Shown here piece by piece: positions 1 to 17,428 of a stretch of DNA of 64,000 bases. Source of the stretch: an uncultured Alphaproteobacteria bacterium. GTDB taxonomy: Bacteria; Pseudomonadota; Alphaproteobacteria; HIMB59; GCA-002718135. Every line of letters begins with the position of its first letter. Position 1 is the first letter of the stretch. The stretch spans positions 38,748 through 102,747 of the forward strand of contig CACNLM010000005.1 in the NCBI GenBank assembly GCA_902621305.1, read 5' to 3'. The notes beneath the pieces are model-generated. The model was not told the DNA's origin and searched no databases. It was given only the letters and a program-made list of their open reading frames with translations. A program made the position numbers and the translations under genes.

Positions 1-39
1 GTTATCTGCCACAAATAAGTTAGATTGCATCTGTATCAT
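1..39 (-). CDS. rplN: 50S ribosomal protein uL14, N-terminal fragment
   Basis: Only the first 13 codons lie in the window; the rest continues past base 1. They translate as [13 protein letters not shown], which matches the typical start of bacterial L14 (MIQxQxxLxVADN). The start codon overlaps the rpsQ stop in an ATGA arrangement, as expected for the next gene of the S10/spc cluster. It is too short to appear in the ORF track. Identification rests on this short match plus the conserved S17-L14 order. Confidence 0.85.
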   Translation of the reverse strand, partial: MIQMQSNLFVADN

Positions 40-281
40 TTGTTTTCTCCAGAATTTGATAACACAGTCCACTTTTTGATTTTTGAGATTGGTTTGGACT
101 CTATAATTGAAACAGTATCACCAATGCTATAATCATTATTTTCATCATGTGCATGATACTTTTTTGAAACTCTGATAATCTTTTTATAAAGTTTATGCTT
201 GATTCTTCTTATTACATTTACAGTTATAGTTTTATTATTATTTGAAGAAATTACTGTGCCAATTAAGATTCTTTTAGGCAT
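36..281 (-). CDS. rpsQ: 30S ribosomal protein uS17
   Basis: Primary 16S rRNA-binding protein of the small subunit. The track start gives 86 residues, but the family begins MPKR, and an AGGAGA Shine-Dalgarno sits seven bases before the internal ATG at 281. I therefore choose 281, giving 81 residues that start [12 protein letters not shown]. Conserved stretches KKYHAHDE and [14 protein letters not shown] are visible. It overlaps the rpmC stop by 8 nt and the rplN start by 4 nt, so it is translationally coupled within the S10-spc operon. Confidence 0.96.
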   Translation of the reverse strand: MPKRILIGTVISSNNNKTITVNVIRRIKHKLYKKIIRVSKKYHAHDENNDYSIGDTVSIIESKPISKIKKWTVLSNSGENK

Positions 282-468
282 TTTTTTCTCCTGCATTATC
301 TGTTAATTTCGCTTTTGCTCTAGCGATATTTTTTTTTGTATTTTTTATTTGGTTAGTTTTTTCAAGCTGACCAGTATTTTTTTGAAAATTTAAATTCATA
401 AGATTTTTCTTTAATTCTAAAATTTCATCGTTTATTTTTTTGAAATCAATATTATTTTTTTTATTCAT
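274..468 (-). CDS. rpmC: 50S ribosomal protein uL29
   Basis: A 64-residue helical protein that binds 23S rRNA near the exit tunnel, where SRP and trigger factor dock. The pattern of a short N-terminal helix followed by [20 protein letters not shown] fits L29 (usually LMNLRFQxxTGQLENTxRIR). Its position between L16 and S17 is the universal one. Here the C-terminus carries a short Lys/Ala-rich extension. Lys and Asn are heavily used, in line with the AT-rich composition. Confidence 0.95.
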   Translation of the reverse strand: MNKKNNIDFKKINDEILELKKNLMNLNFQKNTGQLEKTNQIKNTKKNIARAKAKLTDNAGEKNA

Positions 469-884
469 TATATGTTTCTTTCTACAAACTTACATTTTAT
501 TGGTAATTTTGCTGCAGCCAATAGCATGGCTTTTCTAGCATCGTTAACATTAACACCATCAACTTCAAACATTATTCGTCCTGGTTTAACTCTACATGCC
601 CAATATTCTATTGAACCCTTACCTTTACCCATTCTAACTTCAGCAGGCTTTTTTGAAACTGGTACGTCAGGAAAAATTCTAATCCACATTCTGCCAGCTC
701 TTTTTAGATATCTAGTTATCGCCTTTCTTGCCGCTTCTATTTGTCTAGATGTAACTCTCTCTGGTTCCATAGCTTTTAAACCAAAACTCCCATAGTTTAG
801 TTTATAGTTACCTTTTGAACTGCCATGTATTCTGCCCTTAAACTGTTTTCTGTACTTAGTTTTCTTTGGTGATAACATGTTCAT
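468..884 (-). CDS. rplP: 50S ribosomal protein uL16
   Basis: A 138-residue protein of the peptidyl-transferase and A-site region. It has the family start [16 protein letters not shown] and the motifs [22 protein letters not shown] and [12 protein letters not shown]. Two in-frame ATGs lie two codons apart. The first, at 884, overlaps the rpsC stop as TAATG and has a GGGAG sequence about nine bases upstream, so I keep it. Confidence 0.97.
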   Translation of the reverse strand: MNMLSPKKTKYRKQFKGRIHGSSKGNYKLNYGSFGLKAMEPERVTSRQIEAARKAITRYLKRAGRMWIRIFPDVPVSKKPAEVRMGKGKGSIEYWACRVKPGRIMFEVDGVNVNDARKAMLLAAAKLPIKCKFVERNI

Positions 885-1561
885 TATCTAACACTCCCTT
901 GATCAATTTGTTTTTTTTCACTTGCATAAGGGTCTTTTGATAGTATTTCACCTTTGTTAATCCATACCTTAATGCCACAAATTCCATATGTAGTTTCAGC
1001 TTCAGCTGTTGAGTAATCAATATCTCCTCTTAAAGTATGAAGTGGAACACTTCCTTCATGATACTTTTCAGTTCTTGCAATTTCTGCACCACCTAATCTA
1101 CCACTACAAACAACCTTTACTCCTTTAGCTCCAAGTCTCATTGCTGACTGAACTGCTTTTTTCATAGCTCTTCTAAAAGAAATTCTTTTTTCAAGTTGTG
1201 AAGCTATATTTTCAGCAACCAATTTAGCTTCAACCTCAGGTTTTCTAACTTCTTTAATATCTAAGAAAACTTCTAAGTTTGACATTTTTGATAGATCATT
1301 TTTGAGTGCCTCAATATCAGCACCCTTCTTTCCAATAATTATTCCTGGCCTTGAACTAAATATCGAAAGCCTTAATTTTTTTGCCGCTCTTTCAATATTT
1401 ATTTTTGAAATACTTGCATTTTTAAGTTTTTTTTCAACATAGCTTTTAATTTTTAAATCTTGATGAAGTAACTTGGTATATTCATTTTTTGAAAACCATC
1501 TCGATGACCAAGTTTTATTTATACCAAGTCTAATTCCGTGTGGATTAACTTTTTGTCCCAT
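884..1561 (-). CDS. rpsC: 30S ribosomal protein uS3
   Basis: A 225-residue protein at the mRNA entry channel of the 30S head. It starts with the family sequence [17 protein letters not shown] domain is present with the [11 protein letters not shown]-type loop (here [15 protein letters not shown], around residues 70-85). The C-terminal S3 domain contains [20 protein letters not shown]. Length is normal. Its start overlaps the rplV stop by one base. Confidence 0.97.
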   Translation of the reverse strand: MGQKVNPHGIRLGINKTWSSRWFSKNEYTKLLHQDLKIKSYVEKKLKNASISKINIERAAKKLRLSIFSSRPGIIIGKKGADIEALKNDLSKMSNLEVFLDIKEVRKPEVEAKLVAENIASQLEKRISFRRAMKKAVQSAMRLGAKGVKVVCSGRLGGAEIARTEKYHEGSVPLHTLRGDIDYSTAEAETTYGICGIKVWINKGEILSKDPYASEKKQIDQGSVR

Positions 1562-1929
1562 TATGATTTATCCTTTTTATTTTCTGATTTTTCCTCAACA
1601 ATTATTGTAATTTTACTAAATGGTTTTATGATTGAGGCTGCTCTTCCTTTAGCCCTTGGTCTCCATCTTTTCATCCTTAAACTCTTTCCAACAAATGCTT
1701 CCTTTATATAAAGTCTATCAATGTCTAATTGTTTATTATTTTCAGCGTTTGCAACAGCGGCATTTAAAACTTTTAAGACTGTTTTAGAAATCCTTTTAGA
1801 TGAGAATTGTAAATGATTTACAGCTGAACTTACTTTCATATTTACAATACTGTTCACTAATAAAGATAATTTTGTTGGACTAATTCTAACCATATTATCT
1901 TTTGCTACTGCTATAATATTACTGTTCAT
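1561..1929 (-). CDS. rplV: 50S ribosomal protein uL22
   Basis: A 122-residue protein whose beta-hairpin lines the nascent-peptide tunnel and forms part of the macrolide site. [15 protein letters not shown] near the N-terminus and the hairpin signature [25 protein letters not shown] identify it. A short charged tail (SENKKDKS) extends beyond the usual end. It overlaps the rpsS stop by 4 nt. Confidence 0.96.
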   Translation of the reverse strand: MNSNIIAVAKDNMVRISPTKLSLLVNSIVNMKVSSAVNHLQFSSKRISKTVLKVLNAAVANAENNKQLDIDRLYIKEAFVGKSLRMKRWRPRAKGRAASIIKPFSKITIIVEEKSENKKDKS

Positions 1930-2207
1930 TTTTGCTCAGCTTTCTTGTCTGCGGCTGTATGCCCTTTAAATGTTCTAGTTGGAGAAAATTCACCTAGTTT
2001 GTGACCAACCATTTGTTCATTTATTGTAACTGGAACAAATTTCTGTCCATTATAAACGCCAAAAGTCAATCCAACAAATTCAGGTAATATTGTTGATCTT
2101 CTTGACCATGTTTTTAAAACTTCTTTTCTACCAGATTTAGAAAGTTTTTCAGCTTTCTTAATTAAGGTTACATCAACAAATGGTCCTTTCCAAACTGATC
2201 TTGTCAT
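1926..2207 (-). CDS. rpsS: 30S ribosomal protein uS19
   Basis: A 93-residue protein of the 30S head that pairs with S13. It starts [12 protein letters not shown] and carries the signature [28 protein letters not shown] and [16 protein letters not shown]. Length is normal for alphaproteobacteria. Its start overlaps the rplB stop by one base (TAATG), so coupling to L2 translation is likely. Confidence 0.97.
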   Translation of the reverse strand: MTRSVWKGPFVDVTLIKKAEKLSKSGRKEVLKTWSRRSTILPEFVGLTFGVYNGQKFVPVTINEQMVGHKLGEFSPTRTFKGHTAADKKAEQK

Positions 2208-3028
2208 TATTTTTTCTTCCTTTTAATTATAAATATGTTTGTTTTTTTATTATTTCTTGTTTTTTTACCTTTTGTGGATACTCCCCATGGAGTTACTGGA
2301 TCCCTACCTCCTGAAGTTCTACCTTCTCCTCCACCATGAGGGTGATCAACTGGATTCATAACAACTCCTCTAACTTTAGGTCTAAAACCTAGGTATCTCT
2401 TTCTACCAGCTTTACCCAATTTAATGTTTTTTTGATCAGCATTTGAAACTTCACCAATGGTAGCTCTGCATTGTTTATTTATGTGTCTGATCTCACCAGA
2501 TATTAATTTAATTTGAACATATGGCTGTTCTTTAGATACTATTTGTGCAGATGAACCTGCAGATCTTATCAATTGCCCTCCAGCCCCTGGTTTTAATTCT
2601 ATATTGTGTATGTTTGTGCCAACGGGAATATTATAAATGGGGAGGCAATTACCATTCTTAATTGCAACATTTTCACCAGATATAATTTTATCACCAATTT
2701 TAATATTCTTAGGTGAAATTATGTAATTATGTTCTCCATCTTCGTATTTAATTAAGGATATGAAAGCTGTTCTATTTGGATCATACTCGTTTCTTATGAC
2801 CTCAGCAGAAATATTAGTTTTAGATCTTTTAAAATCTATTAGTCTATATTTTCTTTTAACTCCTCCTCCCATTCTGCGTGATGTAATTCTACCTTGATTA
2901 TTTCTTCCACCAGTAGATTTAAATTTAACTGTAAGTGTTTTATAGGATTTTTCATTAGAAAGTTCTTTTTTTGAAACTAGTACAGTACCTCTTAGTCCAG
3001 GAGTAGTAGGTTTAAACTTTGTAAGCAT
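2207..3028 (-). CDS. rplB: 50S ribosomal protein uL2
   Basis: A 273-residue protein needed for subunit association and peptidyl transfer. [23 protein letters not shown] and the invariant C-terminal [19 protein letters not shown], with the conserved active-region histidine, are present. The C-terminus is Lys-rich and normal. The gene sits between L23 and S19 in standard order, with one-base overlaps on both sides. Confidence 0.97.
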   Translation of the reverse strand: MLTKFKPTTPGLRGTVLVSKKELSNEKSYKTLTVKFKSTGGRNNQGRITSRRMGGGVKRKYRLIDFKRSKTNISAEVIRNEYDPNRTAFISLIKYEDGEHNYIISPKNIKIGDKIISGENVAIKNGNCLPIYNIPVGTNIHNIELKPGAGGQLIRSAGSSAQIVSKEQPYVQIKLISGEIRHINKQCRATIGEVSNADQKNIKLGKAGRKRYLGFRPKVRGVVMNPVDHPHGGGEGRTSGGRDPVTPWGVSTKGKKTRNNKKTNIFIIKRKKK

Positions 3029-3345
3029 TATTTGATCTCCAATGAGGAGTCGATCGTATTTCCTTCAACTAGTGTTACGATTGCTCTTTTTGTATCTTTT
3101 CTAAAACCATATTGACCCTTAAATGTTTTCCCTTTGCCACGCAAAATTGATGTATTAACTTTATTCACCTTTACTTTAAAAATCATTTCTACAGCATTTT
3201 TAATTTCAAAGGATGTAGAGTTTTTTGAAACAACAAAAGAATACTGATTAAACTGTTGGAGGTTTGTTGATTTTTCAGTAGTTATTGGTTTTTTTATGAT
3301 ACTAAAGGCTTTGTTTAGAGAAAGTTTTAAACTTTTATTTTTCAT
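3028..3345 (-). CDS. rplW: 50S ribosomal protein uL23
   Basis: A 105-residue protein at the tunnel exit and a docking site for trigger factor and SRP. It shows [12 protein letters not shown] near the N-terminus and the block [20 protein letters not shown] followed by [22 protein letters not shown]. The first ten or so residues extend slightly beyond the common start. Its start overlaps the rplD stop by 4 nt. Confidence 0.96.
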   Translation of the reverse strand: MKNKSLKLSLNKAFSIIKKPITTEKSTNLQQFNQYSFVVSKNSTSFEIKNAVEMIFKVKVNKVNTSILRGKGKTFKGQYGFRKDTKRAIVTLVEGNTIDSSLEIK

Positions 3346-3965
3346 GAAAGCCTCTTTGTTATTTCGTTTAATGACTTTTGTTCGATAAAAATTTTATCAA
3401 ATGTAAATAAATCTTTAACATTGATACCCTTTTGATTTAATGTTGAAATTTTTGGAATGTTTGATGAAGCAAGTTTAAAATTTTTATTCAAACCATTTTC
3501 AGAGTAGATAAATAAAGCTGTTTCAAAATCAAAACGTTTAAGATCTGAGTGTAATTCTTTAGTTTTAAAACTTTTAATGTCAAACGAGTCTATAATAAAA
3601 ATCTTATCTTCCATACATTTTACTGACAAAGCAGATTTTAAAGCTAATTTTTTTTCTTTTTTGTTAATACTAAATGAATAGTCTCTATTGACAGGGCCCA
3701 TAGATACTGCACCACCTCTAAAATTAGGTGGTTTACTACTTCCTTGTCTTGCATTACCTGTTCCTTTCTGCGAAAAAGGCTTTTTACCTCGTCCACTTAC
3801 TTCTGATCTTGATTTAGTTTTATGAGATCCTTGCCTAGATTTAGCATTTTGGTATCTTATATATTGATGAATTAAATCAGGAAGTTTTTTAATACCAAAA
3901 ATATTTGAATCCAAATCAATGTCTCCTACTGTTTTATTTTTTAAGCTTAAAATTGATTTTTTCAT
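3342..3965 (-). CDS. rplD: 50S ribosomal protein uL4
   Basis: A 207-residue protein whose extended loop lines the exit tunnel. The loop is recognisable in SEVSGRGKKPFSQKGTGNARQGS and RGGAVSMGP. The globular part follows with KLALKSALSVK. In E. coli L4 autoregulates the S10 operon through a leader. No such leader is possible here because rpsJ directly abuts fusA. It overlaps rplC and rplW by 4 nt each. Confidence 0.96.
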   Translation of the reverse strand: MKKSILSLKNKTVGDIDLDSNIFGIKKLPDLIHQYIRYQNAKSRQGSHKTKSRSEVSGRGKKPFSQKGTGNARQGSSKPPNFRGGAVSMGPVNRDYSFSINKKEKKLALKSALSVKCMEDKIFIIDSFDIKSFKTKELHSDLKRFDFETALFIYSENGLNKNFKLASSNIPKISTLNQKGINVKDLFTFDKIFIEQKSLNEITKRLS

Positions 3966-4609
3966 ATTGGTTTTTTGATCGAGTCCTTCAAAAAGATAAT
4001 TGAGTTTTTTTTACCAGGCACTGATCCCTTAACTATTAAAAGATTATTGGTATTATCAATTTCAATTACTTTTAAATTTTGTTTTGTAACTTTTTTATTA
4101 CCCATTCTTCCAGCCATTTTTTTTCCTTTAAAAACTCTTCCTGGATCTTGGTTTTGACCGGTAGACCCGTGTGATCTGTGAGAAATTGAAACACCATGAG
4201 ATGCCCTGAGACCACCAAAATTGTGCCTTTTCATAACTCCAGCAAATCCTTTTCCAATAGAATAACTAGATACGTCTATAAATTGATCCACTTTAAAATG
4301 ATCTGCATTAAGTTTTGTTCCAATTTCTAATATATTATCTTTGTCTACTCTAAATTCTTTTAATATTTTTTTTGGGTTTATTTTAATTGAAGAAAATATT
4401 TTTCTTTGTGGTTTTCGAATTTTTGAAATATCTTGATTAGTTTCGATTGAGGCAAGCTGTACAGCATTATATCCATCTTTCTCCGAAGTTTTAATATTTG
4501 CGACTACACATTCATCTACTTTTAAAACTGTTACATGAGTATTAGTTCCATCATCTTTATAGTAAGAACTATTTCCAATTTTTGTAGCAATTATACCTGT
4601 TCTTAACAT
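3962..4609 (-). CDS. rplC: 50S ribosomal protein uL3
   Basis: A 215-residue protein reaching the peptidyl-transferase centre. It starts MLRTGIIATKIGNSSYY and has the signature GKGFAGVMKRHNFGGLRASHGVSISHRSHGSTGQ, including the glutamine that PrmB methylates in many bacteria. The C-terminal VKGSVPGKKNSIIFLKD is typical. Only one base separates it from the upstream rpsJ stop. Confidence 0.97.
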   Translation of the reverse strand: MLRTGIIATKIGNSSYYKDDGTNTHVTVLKVDECVVANIKTSEKDGYNAVQLASIETNQDISKIRKPQRKIFSSIKINPKKILKEFRVDKDNILEIGTKLNADHFKVDQFIDVSSYSIGKGFAGVMKRHNFGGLRASHGVSISHRSHGSTGQNQDPGRVFKGKKMAGRMGNKKVTKQNLKVIEIDNTNNLLIVKGSVPGKKNSIIFLKDSIKKPI

Positions 4610-4610
4610 A

Positions 4611-4919
4611 CTAAATTTTTATATCTACTTCTACACCTGCAGAAAGGTCTAATTTCATTAGTGCATCTACTGTTTGTGGTGTTGGATCAATGATATCAAG
4701 TAATCTATTATGAGTTCTAATTTCAAGTTGATCTCTACTTTTTTTATCAATATGAGGGGATTTATTAACTGTAAATCTCTCAAATCTTGTAGGTAAAGGT
4801 ATTGGTCCTTTAACCTTTGCACCAGTTCTTTTAGCGGTATTAATTATATCCTGCGTGCTGTTGTCAAGTAAGGAGTTGTCAAAACCTCTTAACCTAATTC
4901 TTATATTTTGATTATCCAT
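4611..4919 (-). CDS. rpsJ: 30S ribosomal protein uS10 (NusE)
   Basis: A 102-residue 30S head protein that also acts with NusB in transcription antitermination. It shows [42 protein letters not shown] and the ending [19 protein letters not shown]. Its ATG overlaps the fusA TAA by one base. There is therefore no room for a separate S10 promoter or an L4-responsive leader, and the S10 operon is read from upstream. Confidence 0.97.
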   Translation of the reverse strand: MDNQNIRIRLRGFDNSLLDNSTQDIINTAKRTGAKVKGPIPLPTRFERFTVNKSPHIDKKSRDQLEIRTHNRLLDIIDPTPQTVDALMKLDLSAGVEVDIKI

Positions 4920-6997
4920 TATGCTAATTTTGCCTTTACTTCTTCAGCTACATTTGAAGGTACTTCTTCATAATGATCAAACTGCATTGTATAGTTAGCT
5001 CTACCCTGAGATAATGATCTAAGATTGTTAACGTACCCAAACATATTTGCCAGTGGAACCATAGCATCAACAACGTTTGCATTTCCTCTAGTAGACATTT
5101 CTTGAACTTGACCTCTTCTACTATTTAGATCACCAATTACATCTCCCATATATTCTTCTGGAGTGACAACTTCAACTTTCATCATTGGTTCTAATAATAC
5201 CGGGTTTGCTTTAGCTATTCCTTCTCTAAATGCAGCTCTTGCTGCAATTTCAAATGCAAGTACGCTAGAGTCCACATCATGATATGCACCATCGTACAAA
5301 GTAGCTTTAAAATCAATACATGGAAAACCTGCTATTACACCTGTTTGCTGTTGGGCTATCAATCCCTTTTCAACGCCAGGTATGTGTTCGGTTGGAATAT
5401 TACCACCTTTGATTTGGTTTATAAATTGATATCCACTTCCTGGTTCCCCTGGTTCAAAATTTATTTTTACTCTAGCAAATTGTCCAGCACCACCAGACTG
5501 TTTCTTATGAGTGTAATCAACATCATATGGTTTTGAAATTGTTTCTCTATAAGCAACTTGAGGAGCTCCAACGTTTGCCTCAACTTTAAATTCTCTCTTC
5601 ATTCTATCAACTAAAATTTCTAGATGAAGTTCACCCATTCCTTTTATTATTGTTTGTCCACTCTCATGATCTGTTGTAACTCTAAAACTAGGATCTTCTT
5701 GTGCTAGTCTTCCAAGAGCTTGACCCATTTTTTCATGATCTACTTTAGTTTTTGGTTCGACAGCAACTTCTATAACAGGATCGGGAAAATCCATCTTCTC
5801 TAAAACTATTGGTTTGTCAGAAGCGCATAGAGTTTCTCCAGTGGTTACATCTTTTAAACCGACTAAAGCAACTATGTCACCAGCATTAGCTGTTTTAATT
5901 TCTTCTCTATTATTAGCGTGCATCAACAACATTCTTCCAATATTTTCTTTTTTACCTGAGTTAGAATTTAAAACTGTATCTTTTGTATTAATTGAACCAG
6001 AATATATCCTTGCAAAAGTAAGACTACCAACAAAAGGATCAGTCATAATTTTAAAAGCTAGTGCACTAAAAGGTTCACTATCCTCACATTTTCTTGTTAA
6101 TTCTTTTGCATCATCATTAATGTCGACACCCTTAACACTAGCAACATCAGTTGGAGATGGCATATAGTCAATTACGGCATCTAATAGTGGTTGAACTCCT
6201 TTATTTTTAAAAGCTGATCCAGTCAAAACAGGTACAAATGATCCTTTTAAAGTACCTTTTCTAATGCATAATTTTAATTCTTCGGTTGATGGTTCTTTAC
6301 CCTCCAAATAATTTTCCATAATGGTATCATCTTCTTCAACAGCTTTTTCAATTAATTTTAGTCTATATTCCTCAGATTGAGATTTTAAATCCTCTGGAAT
6401 ATCTACAATATCATATTTAGCACCAAGACTTTCATCCTGCCAAATAATTGCTTTATTAGATACAAGATCTACAACACCTTTAAGATTACTTTCAATTCCA
6501 ATTGGTAGTTGGGTAACTAGAGGATATGAGCCTAAACGTTCTGAAATCATATCAACGCACATAAAAAAATTCGCGCCAGTTCTATCTAATTTATTTACAA
6601 AACACATGCGCGGTACTTTATATTTGTCTGCTTGTCTCCAAACTGTTTCAGACTGTGGTTCTACACCTGCAACTCCATCAAAAACAGCTACTGCTCCATC
6701 TAATACTTTTAGTGACCTTTCAACCTCAATAGTAAAATCGACATGGCCGGGAGTGTCAATTATATTAATTCGGTGATCATTCCAAAAACATGTTGTAGCT
6801 GCAGAAGTTATAGTTATTCCTCGCTCCTGTTCTTGTTCCATCCAGTCCATGGTAGCAGCACCATCATGAACTTCACCAATTTTATGAGATTTACCAGTAT
6901 AATATAATATTCTTTCTGTTGTTGTTGTTTTTCCAGCATCAATATGAGCCATGATACCAATGTTTCTATATCTAGATAAAGGATGAGATCTCGACAT
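4919..6997 (-). CDS. fusA: Elongation factor G
   Basis: Translocation GTPase. The track ORF begins at 7039, but the family start [20 protein letters not shown] lies at 6997, just after the rpsG stop, giving 692 residues. Domain I has the P-loop AHIDAGKTT, the switch region [16 protein letters not shown] and NKLD. Domains II-V follow, including [13 protein letters not shown] and [19 protein letters not shown]. The gene leads straight into rpsJ with no tuf copy between. Confidence 0.96.
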   Translation of the reverse strand: MSRSHPLSRYRNIGIMAHIDAGKTTTTERILYYTGKSHKIGEVHDGAATMDWMEQEQERGITITSAATTCFWNDHRINIIDTPGHVDFTIEVERSLKVLDGAVAVFDGVAGVEPQSETVWRQADKYKVPRMCFVNKLDRTGANFFMCVDMISERLGSYPLVTQLPIGIESNLKGVVDLVSNKAIIWQDESLGAKYDIVDIPEDLKSQSEEYRLKLIEKAVEEDDTIMENYLEGKEPSTEELKLCIRKGTLKGSFVPVLTGSAFKNKGVQPLLDAVIDYMPSPTDVASVKGVDINDDAKELTRKCEDSEPFSALAFKIMTDPFVGSLTFARIYSGSINTKDTVLNSNSGKKENIGRMLLMHANNREEIKTANAGDIVALVGLKDVTTGETLCASDKPIVLEKMDFPDPVIEVAVEPKTKVDHEKMGQALGRLAQEDPSFRVTTDHESGQTIIKGMGELHLEILVDRMKREFKVEANVGAPQVAYRETISKPYDVDYTHKKQSGGAGQFARVKINFEPGEPGSGYQFINQIKGGNIPTEHIPGVEKGLIAQQQTGVIAGFPCIDFKATLYDGAYHDVDSSVLAFEIAARAAFREGIAKANPVLLEPMMKVEVVTPEEYMGDVIGDLNSRRGQVQEMSTRGNANVVDAMVPLANMFGYVNNLRSLSQGRANYTMQFDHYEEVPSNVAEEVKAKLA

Positions 6998-7004
6998 AAT
7001 TACT

Positions 7005-7475
7005 TTACCATCTAAAGTGTGAAAAAGCTCTGTTGGCATCAGCCATTTTATGAGTTTCTTCTCTTTTTTTTACAGCATTACCTTTATTGTTAAATGCATC
7101 AATTATCTCATTAGCAACTCTTTCTTTCATTGTTTTTTCATTTCTTTTGACTGCAGAGTCAACAATCCATTTCATTGCTAAAGTCTGCGCTCTTTTAGGT
7201 CTAACCTCCATAGGAACTTGATATGTTGCTCCTCCTACTCTCCTTGATCTGACTTCTAAAGATGGTTTTACATTACTCAATGCTTCATGAAAAAAATCTA
7301 TTGGAGTTTTGTCTGTTTTTTTTGCAACTAGATCAAAAGCACCATAAACAATTTTTTCGGAAGTTGATTTTTTCCCATCGAGCATAATTCTGTTCATAAA
7401 CTTAGCTAAAACAAGATCCTTATATTTATGGTCTGGTAAAATATTTCTTTTTTCTGCTGCTCTTCTTCGTGACAT
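7005..7475 (-). CDS. rpsG: 30S ribosomal protein uS7
   Basis: A 156-residue protein that nucleates 30S head assembly. It starts [18 protein letters not shown] and shows [35 protein letters not shown] and [20 protein letters not shown], all family-typical. Two bases separate it from the rpsL stop. Length is normal. Confidence 0.97.
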   Translation of the reverse strand: MSRRRAAEKRNILPDHKYKDLVLAKFMNRIMLDGKKSTSEKIVYGAFDLVAKKTDKTPIDFFHEALSNVKPSLEVRSRRVGGATYQVPMEVRPKRAQTLAMKWIVDSAVKRNEKTMKERVANEIIDAFNNKGNAVKKREETHKMADANRAFSHFRW

Positions 7476-7477
7476 AA

Positions 7478-7849
7478 TTATTTAGGACGTTTAGCTCCAT
7501 AGAGTGATCTTCTTTGTTTTCTAGAAGATACACCTTGAGTATCAAGTGTACCTCGTAAAATGTGATATCTTACACCAGGTAAATCTTTTACTCTTCCACC
7601 TCTTATTAAAACAACAGAGTGTTCTTGTAGATTGTGACCTTCACCAGGAATATATGCAGAGACCTCTTGCCCATTTGTAAGTTTCACTCTTGCAACTTTT
7701 CTTAATGCTGAATTTGGCTTTTTTGGAGTTGTAGTATAAACTCTAGTACAAACACCCCTTTTCTGCGGACTTTTATCGAGGGCAGGAACCTTGTTCCTTT
7801 TTTTTAGTGCAGATCTACCTTTTCTAACAAGTTGGTTAATAGTTGGCAT
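7478..7849 (-). CDS. rpsL: 30S ribosomal protein uS12
   Basis: A 123-residue decoding-centre protein. It starts [12 protein letters not shown]. The streptomycin-relevant lysines are wild type, in [12 protein letters not shown] (about residue 43) and [13 protein letters not shown] (about residue 88). This is the first gene after the 107-base gap below rpoC, and a GAGGACAAA sequence precedes the ATG. A promoter-like pair lies 60-90 bases upstream. Confidence 0.97.
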   Translation of the reverse strand: MPTINQLVRKGRSALKKRNKVPALDKSPQKRGVCTRVYTTTPKKPNSALRKVARVKLTNGQEVSAYIPGEGHNLQEHSVVLIRGGRVKDLPGVRYHILRGTLDTQGVSSRKQRRSLYGAKRPK

Positions 7850-7909
7850 TTTGTCCTCTCGTTAAGTGTTTGGATTTAACTCCACGACCTCTAACAAATC
7901 GTAGGGGTC

Positions 7910-7936
7910 TTTATAAATTGATTGCGTTAAAGTCAA
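7910..7936 (-). promoter_or_regulatory. Putative promoter for rpsL-rpsG-fusA
   Basis: In the 107-base rpoC-rpsL gap the minus strand has TTGACT, a 15-base spacer and TATAAA. The spacer is shorter than the usual 17. No intrinsic terminator is visible after rpoC, so this would be an internal promoter reinforcing the str-S10 part. Downstream, GACCCCTA and TAGAGGTC can pair with one mismatch in the presumed 5' UTR. The call rests only on the motif match. Confidence 0.4.
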
Positions 7937-7956
7937 GCAGATATACTAAAAAATAA

Positions 7957-16272
<8,316 letters not shown>

Positions 16273-16300
16273 TTTTTCTCCTTTATATCCTTGCAATTAT

Positions 16301-16324
16301 TAAGGCCTTTATAAAAAGGCCTTA
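16301..16324 (-). promoter_or_regulatory. rplL-rpoB intercistronic hairpin
   Basis: A perfect inverted repeat: ten base pairs (TAAGGCCTTT with its complement) around a four-base loop, three bases after the rplL stop codon. No T-run follows on the transcribed strand, so it is not a classic intrinsic terminator. Enterobacteria carry an attenuator and an RNase III processing site in the same gap. By position this hairpin may tune the ribosomal-protein to polymerase ratio; that role is inferred. Confidence 0.65.
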
Positions 16325-16327
16325 AAA

Positions 16328-16705
16328 TTATTTTAATGTAACTTTTGCACCAGCTGCTTCTAATGCTTTTTTCATTTCTTCAGCTTCTTCCTTTTTTACC
16401 CCTTGTTTTAGTGGTTTAGGTGCACCTTCAACTAAATCTTTTGCTTCTTTTAGGCCAAGACCAGTAATTGTTCTCACCTCTTTAATAACAGCAATTTTAT
16501 TAGATCCAGATTCAGATAGTTCAATATCAAATTCTGTTTTCTCCTCTGCAGCGGCTTCTCCACCACCTGCAGCTGGAGCTGCAGCAACTGCAACTGGTGC
16601 AGCAGCAGATACGCCCCATTTTTCTTCAAGCAATTTACTTAATTCAGCTGCTTCAAGAACAGTAAGAGAAGATAGATCTTCAACAATTTTATTCAAATCA
16701 GCCAT
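16328..16705 (-). CDS. rplL: 50S ribosomal protein bL12 (L7/L12)
   Basis: A 125-residue stalk protein that recruits translation GTPases. The N-terminal dimerisation helix ([24 protein letters not shown]), an Ala/Gly-rich hinge ([13 protein letters not shown]) and the C-terminal domain [27 protein letters not shown] are in the usual order. A stem-loop follows the stop. Eighteen bases separate it from rplJ, and TAAGGAGA precedes the ATG. Confidence 0.97.
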   Translation of the reverse strand: MADLNKIVEDLSSLTVLEAAELSKLLEEKWGVSAAAPVAVAAAPAAGGGEAAAEEKTEFDIELSESGSNKIAVIKEVRTITGLGLKEAKDLVEGAPKPLKQGVKKEEAEEMKKALEAAGAKVTLK

Positions 16706-16723
16706 TTATTTCTCCTTATTTAC

Positions 16724-17245
16724 CTAGTTCGACTCTTGATTATTGCTACTGTTAGAACTAATTAATCGTGCAATTTGTGCTCCAGGTTCAGCTGTAATTG
16801 AAGCTATCTTTTGAGCAGGTGCAGATATTAATCCTATTATTTTTCCTCTTAACTCATCCAAAGAAGGTAATTTTGCAAGAAAATCAATTTTTTCTTTATC
16901 AATTTTCTCACCATTATAACCTCCACCAATAATTTTAAACTTTTCAAATTTTTTCTCAAAACTAACGGCTACTTTTGCTGGTGCTACTGCATCATCAGAA
17001 TAAGCAATTGCTGTTGGACCTTTAAAAAGTTCTGAAATATCTTTAAATTGAGTTTCAGATATAGCAAGTTTAGTGAGTCTGTTCTTAGTTACTTTGAATT
17101 TTGCTCCATTATCTCTCATTTCTTTTCTAAGTTGCTCTGTCTCATTAACTGTTAGCCCAGAATATTCGGCAACAATCACAGATGTAGCATTTGAAAAGTC
17201 TTCTTTGAGATTACTGACAAAATCTTTTTTTTCAGAACGTTTCAC
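16724..17245 (-). CDS. rplJ: 50S ribosomal protein uL10
   Basis: Stalk base protein that carries L7/L12 dimers. The track ORF starts at 17281 (MGPMGLIK...), but the family starts close to KRSEKKDFVSNLKEDF, and a GAGG sequence lies five bases before a GTG at 17245. I therefore use GTG, giving 173 residues. VIVAEYSGLTVNETEQLRKEMR and FKVTKNRLTKLA are L10 hallmarks. A well-formed L10-type leader precedes it, which implies autoregulation. Confidence 0.94.
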   Translation of the reverse strand: MKRSEKKDFVSNLKEDFSNATSVIVAEYSGLTVNETEQLRKEMRDNGAKFKVTKNRLTKLAISETQFKDISELFKGPTAIAYSDDAVAPAKVAVSFEKKFEKFKIIGGGYNGEKIDKEKIDFLAKLPSLDELRGKIIGLISAPAQKIASITAEPGAQIARLISSNSSNNQESN

Positions 17246-17290
17246 GTCAACCTCGGTTTTAATTAGACCCATAGGGCCCAATATTAGCTA

Positions 17291-17317
17291 AAATTAGTTT
17301 GACCACCAAACTAATTT
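17291..17317 (-). promoter_or_regulatory. Hairpin between the L10 leader and rplJ
   Basis: AAATTAGTTTG and CAAACTAATTT form a perfect 11-bp stem with a five-base loop, 46 bases before the rplJ GTG start. It is not followed by a T-run, so a simple terminator is unlikely. It could be a regulated secondary element working with the L10 leader, for example by sequestering or exposing the initiation region. Structure is seen; function is inferred. Confidence 0.5.
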
Positions 17318-17321
17318 AAAG

Positions 17322-17399
17322 CCTGTCAAGAAGCAAATCAATGACTCGCTTCAGTCTATGCAGGATATTAAGCTAAAAGCCCCTGCAGTCTTTGACAGG
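17322..17399 (-). ncRNA. Ribosomal protein L10 leader
   Basis: In the 180-base gap between rplA and the rplJ start, CCTGTCAA and TTGACAGG close an 8-bp outer stem. Inside are two arms: TGCAGG paired with CCTGCA, and GAAGC paired with GCTTC. This closed two-armed layout just upstream of rplJ is what is expected of the L10(L12)4-binding leader that represses rplJL translation. A covariance search against the Rfam L10 leader would confirm it. Confidence 0.7.
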
Positions 17400-17400
17400 T

Positions 17401-17417
17401 GATGATCAAAGATCATC
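17401..17417 (-). promoter_or_regulatory. Short hairpin after rplA
   Basis: GATGATC and GATCATC form a perfect 7-bp stem around a three-base loop, about a dozen bases after the rplA stop and next to the base of the L10 leader. No T-run follows. It may extend the leader stem stack or mark an RNA processing point; the sequence does not tell which. Confidence 0.35.
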
Positions 17418-17428
17418 TTTTGGATTAA

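Noticed and set aside
472-795. 107-residue plus-strand ORF opposite rplP
   Set aside because: It lies entirely antisense to a clear L16 gene, has no family resemblance, and is a codon-bias shadow. Other antisense ORFs over fusA, rpoC, rpoB, ftsH and tolA were dropped for the same reason.
16273-16296. TTG start of rpoB at 16296
   Set aside because: The AAAGGAG SD lies inside this extension and points to the GTG at 16272.
17246-17281. ATG start of rplJ at 17281
   Set aside because: The 12 extra residues do not match L10, while the GTG at 17245 has a GAGG at proper spacing and gives the normal protein start.
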